Source of the DNA: Clusia tigrina
Lineage: Eukaryota; Arthropoda; Insecta; Diptera; Clusiidae
DNA: 64,000 nt
Assembly: GCA_920105625.2 (NCBI GenBank)
Contig: OV050030.1
Location: 237,491,889-237,555,888 of the forward strand
Direction of reading: 5' to 3'
The position numbers and the translations under genes were made by a program. The notes beneath the pieces are model-generated. The model was not told the DNA's origin. It saw only the letters and a program-made list of their open reading frames with translations, and searched no databases. Of the stretch, positions 24,638 to 37,630 are shown one piece after another; within the stretch, counting starts at the first letter, position 1, and every line of letters begins with the position of its first letter.

Positions 24638-26372
24638 ATGTTGCAAACTTTGATAGGTGTAGGACGTACCATATGGAAGTTAGGGCCATTTGAAGTTTTA
24701 TCAGAGTTTGATTTGGGACTCAAGGGTAGCATAGCTTTGAGCGATAGCTTAAACGGACAAGTGGCTTACAAACTTTCAAGGTTTTATGACGCTCCAGTAA
24801 AAAGTTACAAGCATTTGTATGTTGCAAACTTTGATAGGTGTAGGACGTACCGTATAGAAGTTAGGGCCATTTGAAGTTTTATCTGTGTGATTGATTTGGG
24901 ACTCAAGGGTAGCATAGCTTAGAGCGATAGCTTAAATTGACAAGAGGCTCGAGTACTTTATTGTTACAACATTTGAAGGTTTTATGACGCTCCAGTAAAA
25001 AGTTACAAGCATTTGTATGTTGCAAACTTTGATTGGTGTAGGACGCACCGTATAGAAGCTAGGGCCATTTGAAGTATTATCAGTGTTTGATTTGGTTCTC
25101 AAGGATAGCATAGCTTTGAGCGATAGCTTAAATTGACAAGAGGCTCGAGTACTTTATTGTTACAAATTTTCAAAGTTATATGACGCTCCAGTAAAAAGTT
25201 ACAAGCATTTGTATGTTGCAAACTTTGATAGGTGTAGGACGTACCGTATAAAAGTTAGGACCATTTGAAGTTTTATCAGTTTTTGATATGGGACTCAAGG
25301 GTAGCATAGCTTTGAGTGATAGCTTAAATTGACAAGAGGCTCGAGTACTTTATTGTTACAAAATTTCTAGGTTTTATGACGCTCCAGTAAAAAGTTACAA
25401 GCATTTGTATGTTGCAAACTTTGATAGGTGTAGGACGTACCGTATAGAAGTTAGGGCCATTTGAAGTTTTATCTGTGTTTGATTTGGGACTCAAGGGTGG
25501 CATAGCTTTGAGCGATAGCTTAAATTGACAAGAGGCTCGAGTATTTAATTGTTACAAAATTTCAAGGTTTTATGACGCTCCAGTAAAAAGTTACAAGCAT
25601 TTGTATATTGCAAACTTTGATAGGTGTAGGACGTACCGTATATAAGTTAGGGCCATTTGAAGTTTTATCAGTGTTTGAGTTGGGACTCAAGGGTAGCATA
25701 GCTTTGAGCGATAGCTTAAATTGACAAGAGGCTTACAAAATTTCAAGGTTTTATGACGCTCCAGTAAAAAGTTACAAGCATTTGTATGTTGCAAACTTTG
25801 ATAGGTGTAGGACGTACCGTATAAAACTTAGGGCCATTTGAAGTTTTATCAGTTTTTGATTTGGGACTCAAGGGTAGCATAGCTTTGAGCGATACTTAAA
25901 TTGACAAGAGGCTCGAGTACTTTATTGTTACAACATTTCAAGGTTTTATGACGGTCCAGTAAAAAGTTACAAACATTTCTATGTTGCAAACTTTGATAGC
26001 TGTAGGACGTACCGTATAGAAGCTAGGGCCATTTGAAGATTTATCAGTGTTTGATTTGGGACTCAAGGGTAGCATATCTTTGAGCGATAGCTTAAATTGA
26101 CAAGAGGCTCGAGTACTTTATTGTTACAAAATTTCAAGGTTTTATGACGCTCCAGTAAAGTGTTACAAGCATTTGTATGTTGCAAACTTTGATAGATGTA
26201 GGACGTACCGTATAGAAGTTAGGGCCATTTGAAGTTTTATCAGTGTTTGATTTAGGACTCAAGGGTAGCATAGCTTTGAGCGATAACTTAAATTGACAAG
26301 GGGCTCGAGTACTTTATTGTCACAAAATTTCAAGGTTTTATGACGCTCCAGTAAAAAGTTACAAGCATTTGT
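24638..26372. repeat. HOR domain F, unit 4 (1735 bp, 9 monomers)
   Basis: It returns to the nine-monomer form of unit 1. It shares TATCTGTGTTTGATTTGGG (near 25471) with unit 3, and has private changes such as CGTATATAAG near 25638, AACATTTCTATG near 25973 and TAAAGTGTTAC near 26157. It runs without a break into domain G, which reuses the first F monomers as its own start. Confidence 0.88.
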
Positions 26373-29300
26373 ATGTTGCAAACTTTGATAGGTGTAGGAC
26401 GTACCATATGGAAGTTAGGGCCATTTGAAGTTTTATCAGAGTTTGATTTGGGACTCAAGGGTAGCATAGCTTTGAGCGATAGCTTAAACGGACAAGTGGC
26501 TTACAAACTTTCAAGGTTTTATGACGCTCCAGTAAAAAGTTACAAGCATTTGTATGTTGCAAACTTTGATAGAAGTAGGACGTACCGTATAGAAGTTAGG
26601 GCCATTTGAAGTTTTATCTGTGTGATTGATTTGGGACTCAAGGGTAGCATAGCTTAGAGCGATAGCTTAAATTGACAAGAGGCTCGAGTACTTTATTGTT
26701 ACAACATTTGAAGGTTTTATGACGCTCCAGTAAAAAGTTACAAGCATTTGTATGTTGCAAACTTTGATTGGTGTAGGACGCAACGTATAGAAGCTAGGGC
26801 CATTTGAAGTATTATCAGTGTTTGATTTGGTTCTCAAGGGTAGCATAGCTTTGAGCGATAGCTTAAATTGACAAGAGGCTCGGGTACTTTATTGTTAGAA
26901 ATTTTCAAAGTTATATGACGCTCCAGTAAAAAGTTACAAGCATTTGTATGTTGCAAACTTTGATAGGTATAGTACGTACCGTATAAAAGTTTGGACCATT
27001 TGAAGTTTTATCAGTTTTTGATATGGGACTCAAGGGTAGCATAGCTTTGAGCGATAGCTTAAATTGACAAGAGGCTCGAGTTATTAATTGTTACAAAATT
27101 TCGAGGTTTTGTGACGCTCCAGTAAAAAGTTACAAGCATTTGTATATTGCAAACTTTGATAGGTGTAGGACGTACGTATAGAAGTTAGGCCCATTTGAAG
27201 TTTTATCAGTGTTTCATTTGGGACTCAAGGGTAGCATAGCTTTGAGCGATAGCTTAAATTTACAAGAGGCTCGAGTACTTTATTGTTACAAAATTCCAAG
27301 GTTTTATGACGCTCCAGTAAAAAGTTACAAGCATTTGTATGTTGCAAACTTGGATAGGTGTAGGACGTACCGTATAGAAGTTAGGGCCATTTTAAGTTGT
27401 ATCAGTGTTTGAGTTGGGACTCAAGGGTAGCATAGCTTTGAGCGATACCTTAAATTGACAAGAGGCTCGAGTACTTTATTGTTACAAAATTTCAAGGTTT
27501 TATGACGCTCTAGTAAAAAGTTACAAGCATTTGTATGTAACACACTTTGATAGGTGTAGGACGTACCGTATAGAAGTTAGAGCCATTTGAAGTTTTATCA
27601 GTGTTTGATTTTGGACTCAAGGGTAGCATAGCTTTGAGCGATAGCTTAAATTGATAAGAGGCTCGAGTACTTTATTGTTACAAAATTTCAAGGTTTTATG
27701 ACGCTCCAGTAAAAAGTTACAAGCATTTGTATGTTGCAAACTTTGATAGGAGTAGGACATACCGTATAGAAGTTAGGGCCATTTGAAGTTTTATCAGTGT
27801 TTGATTTGGGACTCAAGGGTAGCATAGCTTTGAGCGATAGCTTAAATTGACAAGAGGCTCGAGTACTTTATTGTTACAAAATTTCAAGGTTTTATGACGC
27901 TCCAGAAAAAAGTTACAAGCATTTGTATGTTGCAAACTTTGATAGTTGTAGGACGTACCGTATAGAAGTTAGAGCCATTTGAAGTTTTTTCAGTGTTTGA
28001 TTTGGGACTCAAGGGTAACATAGCTTTGAGCGATAGCTTAAATTGACAAGAGGCTCGAGTACTATATTGTTACAAAATTTCAAAGTTATATGACGCTCCA
28101 GTAAAAAGTTACAAGCATTTGTATGTTGCAAACTTTGATAGGTGTAGCACGTACCGTATAGAAAATAGGGCCATTTGAAGTTTTATCAGTGTTTGATTTG
28201 GGACTCAAGGGTAGCATAGCTTTGAGCGATAGCTTAAATTGACAAGAGGTTCGAGTACTTTATTGTTACAAAATTTTAAGGATTTATGACGCTCCAGTAA
28301 AAAGTTACAAGCATTTGTATGTTGCAAACTTTGATAGTTGTAGGACGTACCGTATAAAAGCTAGGGCCATTTGAAGATTTATCAGTGTTTGATTTGAGAC
28401 TCAAGGGTAGCATAGCTTTGAGCGATAGCTTAAATTGACAAGAGGCTCGAGTATCTTATTGTTACAAAATTTCAAGGTCTTATGACGCTCCAGTAAAAAG
28501 TTACAAGCATGTGTTTGTTGCAAACTTTGACAGGTATAGGACGTACGTATAGAAGTTAGGGCCATTTGAAGTTTTATCAGTGTTTGATTTGGGACTCAAG
28601 GGTAGCATAGCTTTGAGCGAAAGCTTAAATTTATAAGAGGCTCGAGTACTTTATTGTTACAAAATTTCAAGGTTTTATGACGCTCTAGTAAAAAGTTACA
28701 AGCATTTGTATGTAACAAACTTTGATAGGTGTAGGACGTAGCGTATAGAAGTTAGAGCCATTTGAAGTTTTATCAGTGTTTGATTTGGGACTCAAGGGTA
28801 GCATAGCTTTGAGCTACAACTTAAATTGACAAGAGGCTCGAGTACTTGATTGTTACAAAATTTCAAGGTTTTATGACGCTCCAGTAAAAAGTTACAAGCA
28901 TTTGTATGTTGCAAACTTTGATAGGTGTAGCACGTACCGTATAGAAAATAGGGCCATTTGAAGTTTTATCAGTGTTTGATTTGGGACTCAAGGGTGGCAT
29001 AGCTTTGAGCGATAGCTTAAATTGACAAGAGGCTCGAGTACTTGATTGTTACAAAATTTCAAGGTTTTATGACGCTCCAGTAAAAAGTTACAAGCATTTG
29101 TATGTTGCAAACTTTGATAGGTGTAGCACGTACCGTATAGAAAATAGGGCCATTTGAAGTTTTATCAGTGTTTGATTTGGGACTCAAGGTTAGCATAGCT
29201 TTGAGCGAAAGCTTAAATTTATAAGAGGCTCGAGTACTTGATTGTTACAATATTTCAAGGTTTTATGACGCTCCAGTAAAAAGTTACAAGCATTTGTATG

Positions 29301-29884
29301 TTCCAAACTTTGATTGGTGTAGGACGTAGCGTATAGAAGCTAGGGCCATTTGAAGTTTATCAGTGTTTGATTTGGGACTCAAGAATAGCATAGCTTTGAG
29401 CGATAGCTTAAATTTACAAGAGGCTCGAGTACTTTATTGTTACAAAATTCCAAGGTTTTATGACGCTCCAGTAAAAAGTTACAAGCATTTGTATGTTGCA
29501 AACTTTGATAGGTATAGGACGTACCGTATAAAAGTTAGGGCCATTTGAAGTTTTATCAGTTTTTGATTTGGGACTCAAGGGTAGCATAGCTTTGAGCGAT
29601 AACTTAAATTGACAAGAGGCTCGAGTACTTTATTGTTACAAAATTTCAAGGTTTTATGACGCTGCAGTAAAAAGTTACAAGCATTTGTATGTTGCAAACT
29701 TTGATAGGTGTAGGACGTACCGTATAGAAGTTAGGGCCATTTGAAGTTTTATCAGTCTTTGATTTGGGACTCAAGGGTAGCATAGCTTTGAGCGATAACT
29801 TAAATTGACAAGAGGCTCGAGTACTTTATTGTTACAAAATTTCAAGGTTTTATGACGCTCCAGTAAAAAGTTACAAGCATTTGT
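26373..29884. repeat. HOR domain G, copy 1 (3512 bp, about 18 monomers)
   Basis: It begins like an F unit (181 bp AACGGAC, CTGTGTGATTG, TGGTTCTC, TTTTTGATATGG) and continues with a different series: GAGTTATTAATTG; GTTTCATTTGGG with the TACGTATAG -1 variant; CTCTAGTAAAAAG with TGTAACACAC; GATTTTGGACTC; CCAGAAAAAAG; TACTATATTG (28061); AATTTTAAGG; GAGACTCAAGG; a CATGTGTTTG monomer; GAGCTACAAC; GTGGCATAGC; a GAAAATAGGG monomer; and others. Every checked marker returns 3512 bases later. Confidence 0.9.
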
Positions 29885-32800
29885 ATGTTGCAAACTTTGA
29901 TAGGTGTAGGACGTACCATATGGAAGTTAGGGCCATTTGAAGTTTTATCAGAGTTTGATTTGGGACTCAAGGGTAGCATAGCTTTGAGCGATAGCTTAAA
30001 CGGACAAGTGGCTTACAAACTTTCAAGGTTTTATGACGCTCCAGTAAAAAGTTACAAGCATTTGTATGTTGCAAACTTTGATAGGTGTAGGACGTACCGT
30101 ATAGAAGTTAGGGCCATTTGAAGTTTTATCTGTGTGATTGATTTGGGACTCAAGGGTAGCATAGCTTAGAGCGATAGCTTAAATTGACAAGAGGCTCGAG
30201 TACTTTATTGTTACAACATTTGAAGGTTTTATGACGCTCCAGTAAAAAGTTACAAGCATTTGTATATTGCAAACTTTGATTGGTGTAGGACGCAACGTAT
30301 AGAAGCTAGGGCCATTTGAAGTATTATCAGTGTTTGATTTGGTTCTCAAGGGTAGCATAGCTTTGAGCGATAGCTTAAATTGACAAGAGGCTCGGGTACT
30401 TTATTGTTACAAATTTTCAAAGTTATATGACGCTCCAGTAAAAAGTTACAAGCATTTGTATGTTGCAAACTTTGATAGGTATAGTACGTACCGTATAAAA
30501 GTTAGGACCATTTGAAGTTTTATCAGTTTTTGATATGGGACTCAAGGGTAGCATAGCTTTGAGCGATAGCTTAAATTGACAAGAGGCTCGAGTTATTAAT
30601 TGTTACAAAATTTCGAGGTTTTGTGACGCTCCAGTAAAAAGTTACAAGCATTTGTATATTGCAAACTTTGATAGGTGTAGGACGTACGTATAGAAGTTAG
30701 GCCCATTTGAAGTTTTATCAGTGTTTCATTTGGGACTCAAGGGTAGCATAGCTTTGAGCGATAGCTTAAATTTACAAGAGGCTCGAGTACTTTATTGTTA
30801 CAAAATTCCAAGGTTTTATGACGCTCCAGTAAAAAGTTACAAGCATTTGTATGTTGCAAACTTGGATAGGTGTAGGACGTACCGTATAGAAGTTAGGGCC
30901 ATTTTAAGTTGTATCAGTGTTTGAGTTGGGACTCAAGGGTAGCATAGCTTTGAGCGATACCTTAAATTGACAAGAGGCTCGAGTACTTTATTGTTACAAA
31001 ATTTCAAGGTTTTATGACGCTCTAGTAAAAAGTTACAAGCATTTGTATGTAACACACTTTGATAGGTGTAGGACGTACCGTATAGAAGTTAGAGCCATTT
31101 GAAGTTTTATCAGTGTTTGATTTTGGACTCAAGGGTAGCATAGCTTTGAGCGATAGCTTAAATTGATAAGAGGCTCGAGTACTTTATTGTTACAAAATTT
31201 CAAGGTTTTATGACGCTCCAGTAAAAAGTTACAAGCATTTGTATGTTGCAAACTTTGATAGGAGTAGGACATACCGTATAGAAGTTAGGGCCATTTGAAG
31301 TTTTATCAGTGTTTGATTTGGGACTCAAGGGTAGCATAGCTTTGAGCGATGGCTTAAATTGACAAGAGGCTCGAGTACTTTATTGTTACAAAATTTCAAG
31401 GTTTTATGACGCTCCAGAAAAAAGTTACAAGCATTTGTATGTTGCAAACTTTGATAGTTGTAGGACGTACCGTATAGAAGTTAGAGCCATTTGAAGTTTT
31501 TTCAGTGTTTGATTTGGGACTCAAGGGTAACATAGCTTTGAGCGATAGCTTAAATTGACAAGAGGCTCGAGTACTATATTGTTACAAAATTTCAAAGTTA
31601 TATGACGCTCCAGTAAAAAGTTACAAGCATTTGTATGTTGCAAACTTTCATAGGTGTAGCACGTACCGTATAGAAAATAGGGCCATTAGAAGTTTTATCA
31701 GTGTTTGATTTGGGACTCAAGGGTAGCATAGCTTTGAGCGATAGCTTAAATTGACAAGAGGTTCGAGTACTTTATTGTTACAAAATTTTAAGGATTTATG
31801 ACGCTCCAGTAAAAAGTTACAAGCATTTGTATGTTGCAAACTTTGATAGTTGTAGGACGTACCGTATAAAAGCTAGGGCCATTTGAAGATTTATCAGTGT
31901 TTGATTTGAGACTCAAGGGTAGCATAGCTTTGAGCGATAGCTTAAATTGACAAGAGGCTCGAGTATCTTATTGTTACAAAATTTCAAGGTCTTATGACGC
32001 TCCAGTAAAAAGTTACAAGCATGTGTTTGTTGCAAACTTTGACAGGTATAGGACGTACGTATAGAAGTTAGGGCCATTTGAAGTTTTATCAGTGTTTGAT
32101 TTGGGACTCAAGGGTAGCATAGCTTTGAGCGAAAGCTTAAATTTATAAGAGGCTCGAGTACTTTATTGTTACAAAATTTCAAGGTTTTATGACGCTCTAG
32201 TAAAAAGTTACAAGCATTTGTATGTAACAAACTTTGATAGGTGTAGGACGTAGCGTATAGAAGTTAGAGCCATTTGAAGTTTTATCAGTGTTTGATTTGG
32301 GACTCAAGGGTAGCATAGCTTTGAGCTACAACTTAAATTGACAAGAGGCTCGAGTACTTGATTGTTACAAAATTTCAAGGTTTTATGACGCTCCAGTAAA
32401 AAGTTACAAGCATTTGTATGTTGCAAACTTTGATAGGTGTAGCACGTACCGTATAGAAAATAGGGCCATTTGAAGTTTTATCAGTGTTTGATTTGGGACT
32501 CAAGGGTGGCATAGCTTTGAGCGATAGCTTAAATTGACAAGAGGCTCGAGTACTTGATTGTTACAAAATTTCAAGGTTTTATGACGCTCCAGTAAAAAGT
32601 TACAAGCATTTGTATGTTGCAAACTTTGATAGGTGTAGCACGTACCGTATAGAAAATAGGGCCATTTGAAGTTTTATCAGTGTTTGATTTGGGACTCAAG
32701 GTTAGCATAGCTTTGAGCGAAAGCTTAAATTTATAAGAGGCTCGAGTACTTGATTGTTACAATATTTCAAGGTTTTATGACGCTCCAGTAAAAAGTTACA

Positions 32801-33305
32801 AGCATTTGTATGTTCCAAACTTTGATTGGTGTAGGACGTAGCGTATAGAAGCTAGGGCCATTTGAAGTTTATCAGTGTTTGATTTGGGACTCAAGAATAG
32901 CATAGCTTTGAGCGATAGCTTAAATTTACAAGAGGCTCGAGTACTTTATTGTTACAAAATTCCAAGGTTTTATGACGCTCCAGTAAAAAGTTACAAGCAT
33001 TTGTATGTTGCAAACTTTGATAGGTATAGGACGTACCGTATAAAAGTTAGGGCCATTTGAAGTTTTATCAGTTTTTGATTTGGGACTCAAGGGTAGCATA
33101 GCTGTGAGCGATAACTTAAATTGACAAGAGGCTCGAGTACTTTATTGTTACAAAATTTCAAGGTTTTATGACGCTGCAGTAAAAAGTTACAAGCATTTGT
33201 ATGTTGCAAACTTTGATAGGTGTAGGACGTACCGTATAGAAGTTAGGGCCATTTGAAGTTTTATCAGTCTTTGATTTGGGACTCAAGGGTAGCATAGCTT
33301 TGAGC
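29885..33305. repeat. HOR domain G, copy 2 (3512 bp offset)
   Basis: A near-perfect copy of 26373-29790. I noticed about eight differences: for example GATAGAAGTAGG versus GATAGGTGTAGG (near 30082), GTTAGAAATT versus GTTACAAATT (near 30407), GCGATAGC versus GCGATGGC, CTTTGATA versus CTTTCATA, CCATTTG versus CCATTAG (near 31685), and GCTTTGAG versus GCTGTGAG (near 33103). The match stops near 33303, where GATAACTT/GAGGCTCG in copy 1 meets GATAGCTT/GAGGTTCG here. Confidence 0.9.
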
Positions 33306-34974
33306 GATAGCTTAAATTGACAAGAGGTTCGAGTATTTAATTGTTACAAAATTTCAAGGTTTTATGACGCTCCAGTAAAAAGTTACAAGCATTTGTATAT
33401 TGCAAACTTTGATAGGTGTAGGACGTACGTATAGAAGTTAGGGCCATTTGAAGTTTTATCAGTGTTTGATTTGGGACTCAAGGGTAGCATAGCTTTGAGC
33501 GATAGCTTAAATTTACAAGAGGCTCGAGTACTTTATTGTTACAAAATTCCAAGATTTTATGACGCTCCAGTAAAAAGTTACAAGCCTTTGTATGTTGAAA
33601 ACTTGGATAGGTGTAGGACGTACCGTATAGAAGTTAGGGCCATTTGAAGTTTTATCAGTGTTTGGTTTGGGACTCAAGGGTAGCATAGCTTTGAGCGATA
33701 CCTTAAATTGACAAGAGGCTCGAGTACTTTATTGTTACAAAATTTCAAGATTTTATGACGCTCTAGTAAAAAGTTACAAGCATTTGTATGTAACAAACTT
33801 TGATAGGTGTAGGACGTACCGTATAGAAGTTAGAGCCATTTGAAGTTTTATCAGTGTTTGATTTGGGACTCAAGGGTAGCATAGCTTTGAGCGATAACCT
33901 AAATTGACCAGAGGCTCGAGTACTTGATTGTTACAAAATTTGAAGGTTTTATGACGCTCCAGTAAAAAGTTACAAGCATTTGTATGTTGCAAACTTTGAT
34001 AGGTGTAGCACGTACCGTATAAAAGCTAGGGCCATTTGAAGATTTATCAGTGTTTGATTTGGCACTCAAGGGTAACATAGCTTTGAGCGATAGCTTAAAT
34101 TGACAAGAGGCTCGAGTACCTTATTGTTACAAAATTTCAATGTTTTATGACGCTCCAGTATAAAGTTACAAGCATTTGTATGTTGCAAACTTTGATAGGT
34201 GTAGGACGTACCGTATAGAAGTTAGAGCCATTTGAAGTTTTATCAGTGTTTGATTTTGGACTCAAGGGTAGCATAGCTTTGAGCGATAGCTTAAATTGAT
34301 AAGAGGCTCGAGTACTTTATTGTTACAAAATTTCAAGGTTTTATGACGCTCCAGTAAAAAGTTACAAGCATTTGTATGTTGCAAACTTTGATAGGAGTAG
34401 GACATACCGTATAGAAGTTAGGGCCATTTGAAGTTTTATCAGTGTTTGATTTGGGACTCAAGGGTAGCATAGCTTTGAGCGATAGCTTAAATTGACTAGA
34501 AGCTCGAATACTTTATTGTTACAAAGTTTCAAGGTTTTTGACGCTCCAGTAAAAAGTTACAAGCATTTGTATGTTGCAAACTTTGATAGGAGTAGGACAT
34601 ACCGTATAGAAGTTAGGGCCATTTGAAGTTTTATCAGTGTTTGATTTGGGACTCAAGGGTAGCGTAGCTTTGAGCGATAGCTTAAATTGACAAGTGGCTC
34701 GAGTACTTTATTGTTACAACATTTCAAGGTTTTATGACGGTCCAGTAAAAAGTTACAAGCATTTGTATGTTGCAAACTTTGATAGGTGTAGGTCGTACCG
34801 TGTAAAAGCTAGGGCCATTTGAAGATTTATCAGTGTTTGATTTGGGACTCAAGGGTAGCATAGCTTTGAGCGATAGCTTAAAGTGACAAGAGGCTCGAGT
34901 ACCTTATATTACAAAATTTCAGGGTTTTATGACGCTCCAGTAAAAAGTTACAAGCATTTGTTTGTTGCAAACTT
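33306..34974. repeat. HOR domain H, segment 1
   Basis: It begins with GAGGTTCGAGTATTTAATTG and a TACGTATAG monomer, then a CAAGCCTTTG monomer with TGTTGAAAAC (33462 onward), CTCTAGTAAAAAG with TGTAACAAAC, GATAACCTAAATTGACC, GGCACTCAAGGGTAAC with CAATGTTTTATG, GATTTTGGACTC, a GACTAGAAGCTCG monomer, and a GTGTAAAAGC monomer. The first part returns at an offset of 3719 (37181), the GATAACCTAAATTGACC part near 39961. The rest is partly private to this segment. Confidence 0.82.
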
Positions 34975-37630
34975 TGATAGGAGTAGGACATACCGTATAG
35001 AAGTTAGGGCCATTTGAAGTTTTATCAGTGTTTGATTTGGGACTCAAGGGTAGCATAGCTTTGAGCGATAGCTTAAATTGACAAGAGGCTCGAGTACTTT
35101 ATTGTTACAAAATTTCAAGGTTTTATGACGCTCCAGAAAAAAGTTACAAGCATTTGTATGTTGCAAACTTTGATAGTTGTAGGACGTACCGTATAGAAGT
35201 TAGAGCCATTTGAAGTTTTTTCAGTGTTTGATTTGGGACTCAAGGGTAACATAGCTTTGAGCGATAGCTTAAATTGACAAGAGGCTCGAGTACTATATTG
35301 TTACAAAATTTCAAAGTTATATGACGCTCCAGTAAAAAGTTACAAGCATTTGTATGTTGCAAACTTTGATAGGTGTAGCACGTACCGTATAGAAAATAGG
35401 GCTATTTGAAGTTTTATCAGTGTTTGATTTGGGACTCAAGGGTAGCATAGCTTTGAGCGATAGCTTAAATTGACAAGAGGTTCGAGTACTTTATTGTTAC
35501 AAAATTTTAAGGATTTATGACGCTCCAGTAAAAAGTTACAAGCATTTGTATGTTGCAAACTTTGATAGTTGTAGGACGTACCGTATAAAAGCTAGGGCCA
35601 TTTGAAGATTTATCAGTGTTTGATTTGAGACTCAAGGGTAGCATAGCTTTGAGCGATAGCTTAAATTGACAAGAGGCTCGAGTATCTTATTGTTACAAAA
35701 TTTCAAGGTCTTATGACGCTCCAGTAAAAAGTTACAAGCATGTGTTTGTTGCAAACTTTGACAGGTATAGGATGTACGTATAGAAGTTAGGGCCATTTGA
35801 AGTTTTATCAGTGTTTGATTTGGGACTCAAGGGTAGCATAGCTTTGAGCGAAAGCTTAAATTTATAAGAGGCTCGAGTACTTTATTGTTACAAAATTTCA
35901 AGGTTTTATGACGCTCTAGTAAAAAGTTACAAGCATTTGTATGTAACAAACTTTGATAGGTGTAGGACGTACCGTATAGAAGTTAGAGCCATTTGAAGTT
36001 TTATCAGTGTTTGATTTGGGACTCAAGGGTAGCATAGCTTTGAGCTACAACTTAAATTGACAAGAGGCTCGAGTACTTGATTGTTACAAAATTTCAAGGT
36101 TTTATGACGCTCCAGTAAAAAGTTACAAGCATTTGTATGTTGCAAACTTTGATAGGTGTAGCACGTACCGTATAGAAAATAGGGCCATTTGAAGTTTTAT
36201 CAGTGTTTGATTTGGGACTCAAGGGTGGCATAGCTTTGAGCGATAGCTTAAATTGACAAGAGGCTCGAGTACTTGATTGTTACAAAATTTCAAGGTTTTA
36301 TGACGCTCCAGTAAAAAGTTACAAGCATTTGTATGTTGCAAACTTTGATAGGTGTAGCACGTACCGTATAGAAAATAGGGCCATTTGAAGTTTTATCAGT
36401 GTTTGATTTGGGACTCAAGGTTAGCATAGCTTTGACCGAAAGCTTAAATTTATAAGAGGATCGAGTACTTGATTGTTACAATATTTCAAGGTTTTATGAC
36501 GCTCCAGTAAAAAGTTACAAGCATTTGTATGTTCCAAACTTTGATTGGTATAGGACGTAGCGTATAGAAGCTAGGGCCATTTGAAGTTTATCAGTGTTTG
36601 ATTTGGGACTCAAGAATAGCATAGCTTTGAGCGATAGCTTAAATTTACAAGAGGCTCGAGTACTTTATTGTTACAAAATTCCAAGGTTTTATGACGCTCC
36701 AGTAAAAAGTTACAAGCATTTGTATGTTGCAAACTTTGATAGGTATAGGACGTACCGTATAAAAGTTAGGGCCATTTGAAGTTTTATCAGTTTTTGATTT
36801 GGGACTCAAGGGTAGCATAGCTTTGAGCGATAACTTAAATTGACAAGAGGCTCGAGTACTTTATTGTTACAAAATTTCAAGGTTTTATGACGCTGCAGTA
36901 AAAAGTTACAAGCATTTGTATGTTGCAAACTTTGATAGGTGTAGGACGTACCGTATAGAAGTTAGGGCCATTTGAAGTTTTATCAGTGTTTGATTTGGGA
37001 CTCAAGGGTAGCATAGCTTTGAGCGATAGCTTAAATTGACAAGAGGTTCGAGTATTTAATTGTTACAAAATTTCAAGGTTTTATGACGCTCCAGTAAAAA
37101 GTTACAAGCATTTGTATATTGCAAACTTTGATAGGTGTAGGACGTACGTATAGAAGTTAGGGCCATTTGAAGTTTTATCAGTGTTTGATTTGGGACTCAA
37201 GGGTAGCATAGCTTTGCGCGATAGCTTAAATTTACAAGAGGCTCGAGTACTTTATTGTTACAAAATTCCAAGATTTTATGACGCTCCAGTAAAAAGTTAC
37301 AAGCCTTTGTATGTTGAAAACTTGGATAGGTGTAGGACGTACCGTATAGAAGTTAGGGCCATTTGAAGTTTTATCAGTGTTTGATTTGGGACTCAAGGGT
37401 AGCATAGCTTTGAGCGATACCTTAAATTGACAAGAGGCTCGAGTACTTTATTGTTACAAAATTTCAAGATTTTATGACGCTCTAGTAAAAAGTTACAAGC
37501 ATTTGTATGTAACAAACTTTGATAGGTGTAGGACGTACCGTATAGAAGTTAGAGCCATTTGAAGTTTTATCAGTGTTTGATTTGGGACTCAAGGGTAGCA
37601 TAGCTTTGAGCGATAACCTAAATTGACAAG
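34975..37630. repeat. HOR domain H, segment 2
   Basis: It repeats the G series from GGAGTAGGACATACC onward at an offset of 3719 from domain G copy 2. The TACTATATTG marker falls at 35292, the CCAGAAAAAAG marker at 35132, and the GACTCAAGAATAGC monomer at 36594. It then repeats the 33306-33890 series. It ends inside a GATAACCTAAATTGAC monomer that joins straight to TACTATATTG, the junction that starts segment 3. Confidence 0.86.

Noticed and set aside
26373..33305. Assembly artefact as the explanation for the 3512 bp duplication
   Set aside because: The copies differ at several scattered single bases, which argues for two real loci. It cannot be excluded from sequence alone, so the read check is listed with the finding.
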